Source: JAVKSL01 sp050744225 (GTDB lineage: Bacteria > Actinomycetota > Acidimicrobiia > Acidimicrobiales > JAJPHD01). Taken from it: a DNA stretch of 64,000 nucleotides. Below, in pieces: positions 45,556 through 53,792 of this stretch. Below the pieces are notes generated by a model, which worked only from the letters and a program-made list of their open reading frames with translations, made no database searches and had not been told where the DNA came from. The translations under genes were made by a program, and so were the position numbers. The stretch lies in contig JBOGGT010000076.1 in assembly GCA_050744225.1 (NCBI GenBank), positions 62,001-126,000 of the forward strand, in the 5' to 3' direction. Every line of letters starts with the position of its first letter. Position 1 is the first letter of the stretch.

Positions 45556-47799
45556 CTAGTCGAGATCGCCGCGCCGTGACACATCGGCCAGGCCACCCGC
45601 TCCCGGAACGTCGTGGAGTGGTGCGGGCAGTGCCAGGTGGTGGAGGATGCTGAGCCGGCGAGTCGGACGGGTGAGGGCGACGTACAGGGCGCGCAGCCCG
45701 GTCTCGGCGACGATCAGGGCCGGTTCGACCACGATCACCGAATCGAACTCCAGGCCCTTGACCTCGTCCACTGTGATCACCGATGCCCTGGCTGAGTCGG
45801 CGGAGCCGCTGGTGCTCACCAGGGCCATCCCCGCCACGAGGAGAGCGCTCCTCAGCTCGGCGACCAGGGTCGCAGGAGCGATGACCGCCAGGTTCCCCCC
45901 AGCTCGCGGGTCTCCCAGCACCGCCAGCTCGTGGCTGGCGGTGATCACCACGTCGCTGACCAGCTGAACGCTGGACGACCGGGCGATCGTCGGAGGGCCC
46001 CCGGTCGAGCGAGCGGAGCGGGGGGGGACCTGTCCGGGGGCCGCGGAGGCGAGCACCAGGGCGGCGAGCGCCATGATCTGCGCCGGAGTCCTGTAGTTCA
46101 CGCTGAGCTCGACCAGGTGGGGCTCGCGGCGCGCATCCAGCGGTCCCGTGATCTGGCTCCACGCGCTGGCCGCGTGAGGCCCGGTTGCCTGGGCAATGTC
46201 TCCGACCAGGGTCATCGAGCCCGATATCGAGCGCCGGGCGAGCATCCGAAGCTGCATCGCGGAGAGGTCCTGCGCCTCGTCCACCACGATGTGCCCGAAT
46301 GCCCTGGGGGCCTCCTGGCCCGGCAGCGGCCCGAGCAGGACCGCTGCCTCGTCCAGCAGGGCTATGTCCGCACGGGTCCAGGCGATCTCACCCATGGCGT
46401 CGGCCCTGGGCCGGTAGAGGCTCGCCTGCGCGGCCGGCCCCAGCAGGTCCTTGCAGGCCAGGGCGAGCAGCGGCTTGGCCCCGAACAGGTCGTGCAGCAG
46501 CTCCTCGGCGCTCAGCCGGGGCCACATCCGATCCAGCGCCGCAACCACCCCCGGCAGCCGGCGCAGCTCCCCCGGCAGCTCGCTGGCTGGATCCGGTTCC
46601 GGCGCGTCGCGGGCCGCGTCCGGAGCGTCGCGCCCGGGGCTGTCCGGCTCGTCCACCACGTCGAAGACGCCAGCGCCGCCCTCGGGTGGAGGCCGGACCT
46701 GGTCGAGCGCAGTCCTGGCCCGCTCGTAGTCCGCCGCCAGCCGCTTGGTCAGGGCCGCCTCGACCAGAGGCCGGCGGGCGTTGTGCGTCCCCGGGCGTCG
46801 CCGCGCGGCCTGGACAAGGCGCTCCAACTCGGCTGCACTCACCCGCAGGACCACCGACCCATATGGGACCGCCAGGTCTCCTCGAAGGGGGCGCTGGCGG
46901 CTGCGCACCGCAGCTATGAGTAATTTGCACATGTGGGTGGTTCCTTTGATGTGGGCCACTCCCGCCGGTTCCACCCCCCGGATGGGCACGTCGAGCAGTC
47001 CCTCCACCGTGGAGGATGCGACCCCGTTCTCGCCGAGCGAGGGGAGCACCTGCTCGATGTAGCGCAGGTACGCCCGGTTTGGGCCGATCACCAGCACCCC
47101 CTGGCTCTCCAGGGGAAACCGGTGGGTATACAGCAAGTAAGCGGCCCGGTGCAGCGCCACCACCGTCTTGCCCGTACCCGGCCCCCCCTGGACGACCAGG
47201 ATCCCGGGCAGCGGGGCTCGGATGATCTCGTCCTGCTCTCGCTGGACGGTGGCAACTATGTCTCGCAGGTAGCCCGACCGCGAGCGGCTCATGGCCGCCA
47301 GCAGCGCCCCACTCGGGACATCCGAGTCGCTGTCGGAGTCGCCCTCCTCCCCAGCGCCCGAGTCGCCCTCAGCGAACAGCTCGTCCTCGATCCCCACCAG
47401 GCGCCGGCCCTCGCTGGCAAAGTGGCGTCGGCGGTGGAGTCCCATCGGCTCTGCCCCGGTTGCTCGGTAGAACGGCGCGGCCACCGGGGCGCGCCAATCC
47501 ACCACCAGTAGCTCCGAGTCGGCGGCCGACACCGGCAGCCGGCCGATGTGGTAGCTGTCGGAGTCGGTGTCGATCCGGCCGAAGCACAGGGGCCGGTCTC
47601 CCAGGTCGAGCTGGGTGAGGCGGGCCAGGCTGGATCGCACGGTCATGTCCCGCTCGGTCTTGGCCTGGGGGGTGCCCCCCCGGCCCTGGTCCAGGACCGC
47701 GGCCATCCGCTGGCGGGCAGCTTCGCGCATGGCCTCCAGCCGCTCGTAAGCTTGGTCGATGTGGGCCTGTTCGGCCTCAAGTTCAGGTTGGGGCGCCAA
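45556..47799 (-). CDS. HelD/HelR-like UvrD-family ATPase
   Basis: A 747-residue superfamily 1 ATPase. N-terminal coiled coil (LEAEQAHIDQAYERLEAMRE), Walker A VVQGGPGTGKTVVALHRAAY, motif II HIVVDEAQDLSAMQ, motif III LVGDIAQATG, NYRTPAQIM, VITVDEVKGLEFDSVI and motif VI ALYVALTRPTRRL. The layout with a large middle insertion is that of HelD/HelR factors, which strip stalled or rifampicin-bound RNA polymerase from DNA. Acidic Asp/Ser repeats (GDSDSDSD) interrupt the first domain. TTG 47799 has TATCCT 10 nt upstream. ctaE lies 12 bp downstream and may be read through. Confidence 0.9.
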   Translation of the reverse strand: MAPQPELEAEQAHIDQAYERLEAMREAARQRMAAVLDQGRGGTPQAKTERDMTVRSSLARLTQLDLGDRPLCFGRIDTDSDSYHIGRLPVSAADSELLVVDWRAPVAAPFYRATGAEPMGLHRRRHFASEGRRLVGIEDELFAEGDSGAGEEGDSDSDSDVPSGALLAAMSRSRSGYLRDIVATVQREQDEIIRAPLPGILVVQGGPGTGKTVVALHRAAYLLYTHRFPLESQGVLVIGPNRAYLRYIEQVLPSLGENGVASSTVEGLLDVPIRGVEPAGVAHIKGTTHMCKLLIAAVRSRQRPLRGDLAVPYGSVVLRVSAAELERLVQAARRRPGTHNARRPLVEAALTKRLAADYERARTALDQVRPPPEGGAGVFDVVDEPDSPGRDAPDAARDAPEPDPASELPGELRRLPGVVAALDRMWPRLSAEELLHDLFGAKPLLALACKDLLGPAAQASLYRPRADAMGEIAWTRADIALLDEAAVLLGPLPGQEAPRAFGHIVVDEAQDLSAMQLRMLARRSISGSMTLVGDIAQATGPHAASAWSQITGPLDARREPHLVELSVNYRTPAQIMALAALVLASAAPGQVPPRSARSTGGPPTIARSSSVQLVSDVVITASHELAVLGDPRAGGNLAVIAPATLVAELRSALLVAGMALVSTSGSADSARASVITVDEVKGLEFDSVIVVEPALIVAETGLRALYVALTRPTRRLSILHHLALPAPLHDVPGAGGLADVSRRGDLD

Positions 47800-47860
47800 A
47801 GGGAGATCCAGGATACCTCGTGCCCCAGGCAGGATCGCTCCAGCCGGCTAGTGGCTCTGG

Positions 47861-49021
47861 GTGGCGGCGAGTAGCTTCCGGGGAGTGCCTCGAAGCGCTG
47901 GTAGAGCCGTCGATCCCCAGACGACGGCCAGAGCCGACTCGGCCAGTACGGGCTCGGCCCGTACCGGCTCAGTAGGAGCCGACTCGGCTAGTTCGGGCTC
48001 AGATTTCTTGAGGGCCTGTCGGTGTCAGCCGGTCGAGCGCACACCGGTTTGGTTCATGCGCCAGGCGGGGCGCTCGCTGCCCGAGTACCGGGCGCTGCGG
48101 GGATCGGGCAGCATCCTGGACGCGGTGGGCATCCCCGAGCTGGCCGCGGAGCTGACCATGCAGCCGGTCCTGCGCTACGGGGTGGACGCGGCGATCCTCT
48201 ATTCCGACATCATGGTCCCCTTGGCCGCGATCGGCTTCGGGGTGGACATAGTGCCGGGAGTCGGGCCCGTGGTTGAGCGCCCGTTTCGCACCGAGTCCGA
48301 CCTGGCCCGGATCCGCCCGCTCGATCCACAAGCGGACACCCCCTATGTCACCGAGGCGATCAAGATGCTGGTAAGCGAGCTCAAGGTGCCGCTGATCGGG
48401 TTTGCGGGCGCACCCTTCACGTTGGCCAGCTACCTCATCGAGGGCGGCCCCTCCCGCACCTACGGCGCCACCAAGGCATTCATGCACGGTGAGCCGGCGC
48501 TGTGGGCCCGGCTGGTCGACGCCCTGGCAGAGCTCTCCCTGGCCTCGTTGCGCTCGCAGGTCGCAGCCGGTGTCGCCGCAGTCCAGCTGTTCGACTCCTG
48601 GGCGGGGACGCTCTCGGAGCGAGATTACCGGGCACTTGTCGCGCCGGCCAGCGCCAAGGTGCTCGCAGGGCTGGAGGAGACCGGCGTACCTCGTATCCAC
48701 TTCGGTGTGGGGACCGGAGAGCTGCTCGGCGCGATGGCGGAGGTGGGAGCCGAGGTGGTGGGGGTGGACTGGAGGGTGTCGCTGGTCGCGGCTGCGCCGA
48801 GGGCCGGTCCTGGGCGCGCCCTGCAGGGTAACCTGGACCCGGCCGTCTGCCTCGCCCCTTGGGAGGTGGTCGCCACCCAGGTCCGCCGCGTGCTGGACGA
48901 CGCCGCCGGGTTGCCCGGACACGTGTTCAACCTGGGTCACGGGGTGCTCCCCGAAACCGACCCGGCTACCTTGGCGCGCATAGTGGAGATGGTGCACGAA
49001 GCCGGGGGGGACCGCCGATGA
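47861..49021 (+). CDS. hemE: Uroporphyrinogen decarboxylase
   Basis: A 386-residue enzyme converting uroporphyrinogen III to coproporphyrinogen III. The catalytic N-terminal motif is present (RTPVWFMRQAGRSLPEYRAL, with Arg and the GR loop), then AAILYSDIMVPLAAIGFGVD, GFAGAPFTLASYLIEG, LFDSWAGTLS, VVGVDWRVSL and HVFNLGHGVLPETDP. About 45 extra N-terminal residues rich in Ser/Ala/Gly (DSASTGSARTGSVGADSASS) precede the domain and come from a short imperfect DNA repeat at 47925-48000. The stop overlaps the ferrochelatase start (ATGA). Confidence 0.96.
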   Translation: MAASSFRGVPRSAGRAVDPQTTARADSASTGSARTGSVGADSASSGSDFLRACRCQPVERTPVWFMRQAGRSLPEYRALRGSGSILDAVGIPELAAELTMQPVLRYGVDAAILYSDIMVPLAAIGFGVDIVPGVGPVVERPFRTESDLARIRPLDPQADTPYVTEAIKMLVSELKVPLIGFAGAPFTLASYLIEGGPSRTYGATKAFMHGEPALWARLVDALAELSLASLRSQVAAGVAAVQLFDSWAGTLSERDYRALVAPASAKVLAGLEETGVPRIHFGVGTGELLGAMAEVGAEVVGVDWRVSLVAAAPRAGPGRALQGNLDPAVCLAPWEVVATQVRRVLDDAAGLPGHVFNLGHGVLPETDPATLARIVEMVHEAGGDRR

Positions 49022-49929
49022 TTGGCCTGTTGGTCATGTCCTACGGTGCGCCCAACGACCCCACCGAGATCGAGGCCTATTACACCCACGTCCGCCGGGG
49101 CAGGCCGCCCACGCCAGACGCGCTCGCGGACCTCCAGCGGCGTTACTTCGCCATCGGAGGGGTGTCCCCGTTGGCGATGCGCACCCAGGACCAGGCGACG
49201 GGGATCGGCGCGGCGCTGGAGCGGCTCCAGCCGGGTCGCTGGAGGGTCGTCGTGGCCTCCAAGCACGCCTTTCCATTTATTGACGACGGGGTGTCGCAGG
49301 TGGCTTCCTTGGGGATCCACCACGCAGTCGGCCTGGTCATGGCCCCGCACTACTCCGCGCTCAGCGTCGGCGAGTACGCGGATCAGGCCAAGTCGGCGGC
49401 GAGGGTGGCCTGGGTGGAGATGCGCTTCGTGGAGAGCTGGAACCTGCTCCCCGGGCTCATCGCGTGCCTGGCTGGGCGTCTGGTCGCCGCCATCGAGAGC
49501 CTGCCCGAGGAGGTGAGGGGCGCCACGCAGGTGCTGGTCACCGCCCACAGCCTGCCCGAGCGGGTGGTGGAGATGGGGGACCCCTACCCAGCTCAGCTCC
49601 GTCAGACCGCGGAGGCGGTGACCGCAGCGGCCGGGGTCGAGCGCTGGGAGATTGCCTGGCAGAGTGCCGGGCGGACCCCTGAGCCCTGGCTGGGACCCGA
49701 CCTGGGCGACTCCGTCCGGGCCGCGGCTGCGTCTGGGGCACGAGCCGTGGTGGTCTGCCCTGCCGGCTTTACCTCCGACCACCTGGAGGTGCTCTACGAC
49801 GTGGACATCGAGGCGGTCAGGCTGGCCGAGAGCCTGGGCCTTATCCTGGTGAGGACCGAATCGCTCAACGACGACCCAACCCTGATGGGCGCGCTGGCCG
49901 AGCTGGTTATTCACACCTGGGAGGCTTGA
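49018..49929 (+). CDS. cpfC: Coproporphyrin III ferrochelatase
   Basis: A 303-residue ferrochelatase-fold protein: GLLVMSYGAPNDPTEIEAYY, FAIGGVSPLAMRTQ, KHAFPFIDDGVSQ, TAHSLPERVVEMGDPYP, WQSAGRTPEPWLGPD and CPAGFTSDHLEVLYDVDIE with the metal-site residues. In Actinomycetota the enzyme inserts iron into coproporphyrin III in the coproporphyrin-dependent heme route, and linkage to hemE and cgoX supports that here. I see no Cys set for the [2Fe-2S] cluster found in some relatives. ATG 49018 overlaps the hemE stop. Confidence 0.95.
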   Translation: MIGLLVMSYGAPNDPTEIEAYYTHVRRGRPPTPDALADLQRRYFAIGGVSPLAMRTQDQATGIGAALERLQPGRWRVVVASKHAFPFIDDGVSQVASLGIHHAVGLVMAPHYSALSVGEYADQAKSAARVAWVEMRFVESWNLLPGLIACLAGRLVAAIESLPEEVRGATQVLVTAHSLPERVVEMGDPYPAQLRQTAEAVTAAAGVERWEIAWQSAGRTPEPWLGPDLGDSVRAAAASGARAVVVCPAGFTSDHLEVLYDVDIEAVRLAESLGLILVRTESLNDDPTLMGALAELVIHTWEA

Positions 49930-49940
49930 CCAGGCCGGTT

Positions 49941-49983
49941 CATGGAGTGAATAGCTGCAGTTTTTGCAGCTATTCACTCCATG
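49941..49983. repeat. Perfect 19-bp inverted repeat between cpfC and cgoX
   Basis: Bases 49941-49959 and 49965-49983 are exact reverse complements around the 5-nt loop gtttt (49960-49964). The AT-rich stem contrasts with the surrounding GC-rich DNA. It lacks a following T tract, so it is not a standard intrinsic terminator; processing site, attenuator or mobile-repeat remnant are alternatives. Confidence 0.9.
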
Positions 49984-49999
49984 GACGGCGGGGGGCGAG

Positions 50000-51460
50000 G
50001 TGACCGGCCGGCCACCACCGGGGGGCAGGCGCCCCCCGGTGGTGGCGGTGGTCGGTGGCGGGATCGCGGGGCTGGCGTCAGCGCTGGCGCTGGCGGACGC
50101 CGGGGTCGAGGTGGTCTTGTTGGAGGCTGGCGACCGGCTGGGTGGCAAGATCCTGACTGAGGACTTCGCCGGGGTCCCGGTCGAGGCAGGCCCCGACGCC
50201 TTCGGAGCCCGGGTCCCTCACGCGGTGAGGCTGTGCGAGAGGCTGGGCCTGGGCGACCAGCTGGTTTCGCCGACCACCGGGGAGGCCTCCCTATGGGTCG
50301 GAGGTCGGCTGCGACGCCTTCCCGCCGGCACGGTCCTGGGAGTTCCCACCAGGCTGGGCTCCCTCGTCCGGTCCGGCATCCTCTCCCCGCTCGGCCTGGT
50401 GCGGGCCGGCCTGGACCTGGCCCTCCCGGCGACACCCGCCGGCGCGGACCCCTCGGTCACAGCACTGGTTCGCCGCCGGATGGGCGCTCAGGTGGCCGAT
50501 CGGCTGGTCGCGCCGCTGGTCGGTGGCATCAATGCCGGGCGCGCCGAGGTGTTGAGCGCTGCGGCGGTGGCCCCGGCTCTCGACGCCGCGGCTCGCCGCT
50601 CCCGCAGCCTGGTACTCGGCCTCCGCCGCCCCGCCCCAGCCGCCCCGGCGATCACCAGCCCGATCCCCCCCGCCCCGGCGATCACGGAGGAGCGGCCGGC
50701 GTTCCTCACTCACCGGGCGGGGCTGAGTGCGGTGGTGGGCGCCATCGCCGCCGAGCTGGGGGGTATGCCGCACGCCGAGCTGCGGACCGAGGCGCCGGTC
50801 ACCGCACTGCAACGAGTCGGCGACCGGTGGTCCCTGGACACCCTCCAGGGTCCGGTGGTGGCCGACGGGCTGGTTCTGGCGGTGCCGGCGTTCGTGGCCG
50901 GGGTGCTGCTGGCGCCGCATGCCCCCGAGGCTGGCCGACTGCTCGACCAGATCAACTACGCCTCGGTGGCCCTGGTCGCCCTGGCGTACCCCGACAGCGC
51001 GCTGCGACAACCCCTTCAGGGTACCGGCTTCCTGGTGCCGGCGGGGGAGGGGCGCACGGTCACGGCTGTCACCTTCACCTCACGCAAGTGGGCACATGCC
51101 TCGTCGCAGCACCGGACGACATTATTCAGAGCTTCGGTGGGGAGGTGGGGGGACAGCCGTCACCAGGGCCTGGGCGATTTTGACCTGGTGTCGGTGGTGG
51201 CCGCCGAGCTGGGGGAGGCGTTGGGGCTGCGGGGCGGGCCGGAGCGCTGGCGGGTCAGCCGGTGGCCGCGCTCGTTCCCCCAGTACGAGGTGGGGCACCT
51301 CGCTCGGGTGGCGGCGGTGGAGGCCAGTGTCCACGGGCTGCCGGCGCTGGCCCTGGCCGGGGCCGCGTACCGGGGGATCGGGATCCCGGCCTGTATCGCC
51401 AGCGGCCAGGCCGCCGCGGCGGCGCTGCGCGGCGCTCTGGGCTGGCATGGGGAAGAATAG
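50000..51460 (+). CDS. cgoX: Coproporphyrinogen III oxidase (HemY/HemG-type flavoenzyme)
   Basis: A 486-residue FAD protein of the protoporphyrinogen/coproporphyrinogen oxidase family: VVAVVGGGIAGLASALALAD (Rossmann), VVLLEAGDRLGGKILTED, VEAGPDAFGARVPHAV, LVAPLVGGINAGRAEVLS and the C-terminal FAD segment LALAGAAYRGIGIPACIASG. In the coproporphyrin-dependent pathway it oxidises coproporphyrinogen III. GTG 50000 is chosen since the upstream TTG 49964 lies inside a stable hairpin. An Ala/Pro repeat (PAPAAPAITSPIPPAPAIT) interrupts the substrate domain. It may be uncoupled from cpfC by the hairpin. Confidence 0.93.
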   Translation: MTGRPPPGGRRPPVVAVVGGGIAGLASALALADAGVEVVLLEAGDRLGGKILTEDFAGVPVEAGPDAFGARVPHAVRLCERLGLGDQLVSPTTGEASLWVGGRLRRLPAGTVLGVPTRLGSLVRSGILSPLGLVRAGLDLALPATPAGADPSVTALVRRRMGAQVADRLVAPLVGGINAGRAEVLSAAAVAPALDAAARRSRSLVLGLRRPAPAAPAITSPIPPAPAITEERPAFLTHRAGLSAVVGAIAAELGGMPHAELRTEAPVTALQRVGDRWSLDTLQGPVVADGLVLAVPAFVAGVLLAPHAPEAGRLLDQINYASVALVALAYPDSALRQPLQGTGFLVPAGEGRTVTAVTFTSRKWAHASSQHRTTLFRASVGRWGDSRHQGLGDFDLVSVVAAELGEALGLRGGPERWRVSRWPRSFPQYEVGHLARVAAVEASVHGLPALALAGAAYRGIGIPACIASGQAAAAALRGALGWHGEE

Positions 51461-51465
51461 AGCAC

Positions 51466-52269
51466 ATGCCGAGGCCTACATGGACCGGGTCGATCAGCTT
51501 CGGGCTGGTCAACGTCCCGGTAAAGCTGTTCACTGCGGTCCGCAAGCGCGACCTGAGGTTTCACCAGTTGCACGCCGCCGACGGGGCGCGGATCAGCCAG
51601 CGCCGGGTCTGCTCGGAGGACGGCCAGGAGGTCGCCTTCGACGACTTGGTCAAGGGATACGAGGTCAGTCCCGGCCGCTACGTGGTCATCGAGCCGGAGG
51701 AGCTCGACGCCCTGGACCCGGTGGCCAGCCACACCGTGGACATCGAGGATTTTGTGGCGCTGGGCGAGATCGACCCGCTCTACTTCGACAGCTCCTACTA
51801 CCTGGTCCCCGAGGTGGCCGGAGCAAAGGCCTACCGGCTACTGCTGGACTCGATGAGCGAGGCCGGTCGGGTGGGGATCGGCAAGGTGGTCATGCGCTCC
51901 AAGCAGTACCTGTGCGCGGTGCGGCCCTTGGGCGATGTCCTTGTGCTCACCACCATGAACTTCGCCGACGAGGTCCAGGCCCGCTCCGAGCTGGATGGCC
52001 TGCCCGGTCCGGAGGTGGCGGCCACCGAGCGTGAGCAGCGCATGGCGACCCAGCTGGTCGAGGCGCTGAGCGGCGACTTCGACCCCAGCCGCTACCGCGA
52101 TACCCACCGCGAACGGGTCATGGAGCTGATCAACGCCAAAGTGGCCGGCGAGGAGATGGTGGTCGAGGCCCCCGGCCCCTCCGCTCCGGTGATCGACCTG
52201 ATGGCCGCCCTGGAGGCCAGCCTCGCCAGGGCCAGGGAGCAGGGCCAGGCCGGCGCCACGGCCGGGTGA
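51466..52269 (+). CDS. ku: Bacterial Ku DNA end-binding protein
   Basis: A 267-residue Ku homodimer subunit for non-homologous end joining: TWTGSISFGLVNVPVKLFTA, RISQRRVCSEDGQEV, GYEVSPGRYVVIEPEEL, ALGEIDPLYFDSSYYLVPE, GKVVMRSKQYLCAVRP and LTTMNFADEV span the beta-barrel; the C-terminus is short and not Lys-rich. ATG 51466 lies 6 bp after cgoX. It normally recruits LigD; the only ligase in the window is the interrupted LigC at 26479. The stop overlaps lnt (GTGA). Confidence 0.97.
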   Translation: MPRPTWTGSISFGLVNVPVKLFTAVRKRDLRFHQLHAADGARISQRRVCSEDGQEVAFDDLVKGYEVSPGRYVVIEPEELDALDPVASHTVDIEDFVALGEIDPLYFDSSYYLVPEVAGAKAYRLLLDSMSEAGRVGIGKVVMRSKQYLCAVRPLGDVLVLTTMNFADEVQARSELDGLPGPEVAATEREQRMATQLVEALSGDFDPSRYRDTHRERVMELINAKVAGEEMVVEAPGPSAPVIDLMAALEASLARAREQGQAGATAG

Positions 52270-53792
52270 GGCGGGGGAGGGTCGCACTCGTATCCCTGGC
52301 CGCGGGGGTACTGGTCGCTCTGAGCCTTCCCCCCTTGGGCCTGTGGGAGCTGGGCATCGTGGGACTCGGGGTGCTGGCTTGGCGCCTCGGGGGGCTCCGC
52401 CCGGGGGCTCGGGTGTTGGCTGGGCTGATGTTCGGGGTCGGTCTGTTCGGACCCACCCTCATCTGGGTGACGGCCTTCAGCGCGGTTGGGTACGTGATCG
52501 TCGTCGGCTTGGAGGCTGCATTCTTTGCGTTGGCGTCGCTGGCGGTGCCGGCGGGGCGGGGTCGGAGCCTGGTGTTTCCGGCGGTGGTGACCCTGGCCAG
52601 CGCAGCGCGCAGCGCCTGGCCGTTCGGGGGCCTGCCGATGGGGGGGATAGTGCTGGGCCAGGCGGGCGGGCCACTGCTGGGGGCCTCGCGGGTCGGCGGA
52701 CCGCTGCTGGTGACCGGCCTGGCTGCGCTCGGTGGGGTCTGCCTGGCGGGCCTGGCCCCCGTGGCGCTGGCCGGCACCGGTCTGGCGGTGGGTCGCGGTC
52801 GCCCGGGCGGGACGCAACTGGGCCGAGCCGGTAGCCGGTGCCGGCCCGGTGCCGCTTCTATATTAATTGGGCTGGTGGTCGTGTTGACCGTGGCCCTCTC
52901 GGCGACCATCGCGCCCGACGGGGGCCCGGCGGTGGCCAAGCTACGGGTGGCCCTGGTGCAAGGTGGGGGTATGCGGGGCGAGCCGGCGATAGACGTCAAC
53001 CCCGCGATCCCCTACGACGCCCAGCTGATCGCCACAGCGGACATAACCGAGCAGGTGGGGCTGGTGCTCTGGCCGGAGGACACCATCGCGCTGTATGGGC
53101 CGCTGGCCGGCTCGGTCCAGGACCAACAGCTGGGCGCGCTGGCCCAGGCCCTTGGTTCCACCGTCGTGGCGGGGGTCACCGAGGATGTCGGCAAGACCCA
53201 GTTCCTCAACCAGGCGGTGGCGTGGGGGCCGAGCGGAAAGGTGATCGGCAGCTATGAAAAGGTACACCGGGTCCCTTTCGGAGAGTACGTGCCGCTGCGC
53301 TCGATCCTCAAGCACATCGTCAACCTCTCCGCTGTCCCCAGGGACGCCATACCGGGCCACTTGCCCGGGTTCCTGCGGACTCCGGCGGGGCCGCTGGGGG
53401 TGATGATCTCCTACGAGGTGTTTTTCTCCAACAGAGCCCGGGTAGCAGTCCAGGCCGGGGGAGAGTTGCTGGTCGTGCCCACCAACACCTCCTCTTACCG
53501 CAGTGACCAGGTCCCGGCGCAGGAGGAGGCGGCCGACCGGATGCGGGCGGTGGAGGAGGGAAGGGACCTGGTCCAGGCTTCTCCCACCGGTTATTCCACG
53601 GTGGTGAACAGCCATGGCGAGGTCCTTGACCGCTCGGGGCTCGGGGTGAAGGCGGTGATCGAGGCCACGGTGGCCAAGCGTAAGGGTCTCACCCTCTACG
53701 AGCGCGGGGGGGACCTTCCTGAGTTGTTGGCCGCGGCCCTGGCGGTTCTGGCGGGGTGGGCGGTGGGGATAAAGGCGGCTCGGCCGGGGTAG
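52266..53792 (+). CDS. lnt: Apolipoprotein N-acyltransferase-like protein with Ser in place of catalytic Cys
   Basis: A 508-residue membrane protein with about seven helices followed by a nitrilase-fold domain. Catalytic landmarks: Glu in LVLWPEDTIALYG, Lys in GSYEKVHRVPFGEYVPL, and the nucleophile position in GVMISYEVFFSN, where enterobacterial Lnt has I-C-Y-E. The codon is TCC, so serine replaces the cysteine that forms the acyl-enzyme. The rest of the fold is intact (VPTNTSSYRSDQVPAQE, VQASPTGYSTVV). Either the lineage uses a serine ester chemistry, or acyl transfer is lost. GTG 52266 overlaps ku; the 3' end overlaps the convergent YihY-type gene by 104 bp. Confidence 0.88.
   Translation: MRRGRVALVSLAAGVLVALSLPPLGLWELGIVGLGVLAWRLGGLRPGARVLAGLMFGVGLFGPTLIWVTAFSAVGYVIVVGLEAAFFALASLAVPAGRGRSLVFPAVVTLASAARSAWPFGGLPMGGIVLGQAGGPLLGASRVGGPLLVTGLAALGGVCLAGLAPVALAGTGLAVGRGRPGGTQLGRAGSRCRPGAASILIGLVVVLTVALSATIAPDGGPAVAKLRVALVQGGGMRGEPAIDVNPAIPYDAQLIATADITEQVGLVLWPEDTIALYGPLAGSVQDQQLGALAQALGSTVVAGVTEDVGKTQFLNQAVAWGPSGKVIGSYEKVHRVPFGEYVPLRSILKHIVNLSAVPRDAIPGHLPGFLRTPAGPLGVMISYEVFFSNRARVAVQAGGELLVVPTNTSSYRSDQVPAQEEAADRMRAVEEGRDLVQASPTGYSTVVNSHGEVLDRSGLGVKAVIEATVAKRKGLTLYERGGDLPELLAAALAVLAGWAVGIKAARPG

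Noticed and set aside
49941..49983. Intrinsic terminator after cpfC
   Set aside because: The stem is AT-rich and no T tract follows either arm.
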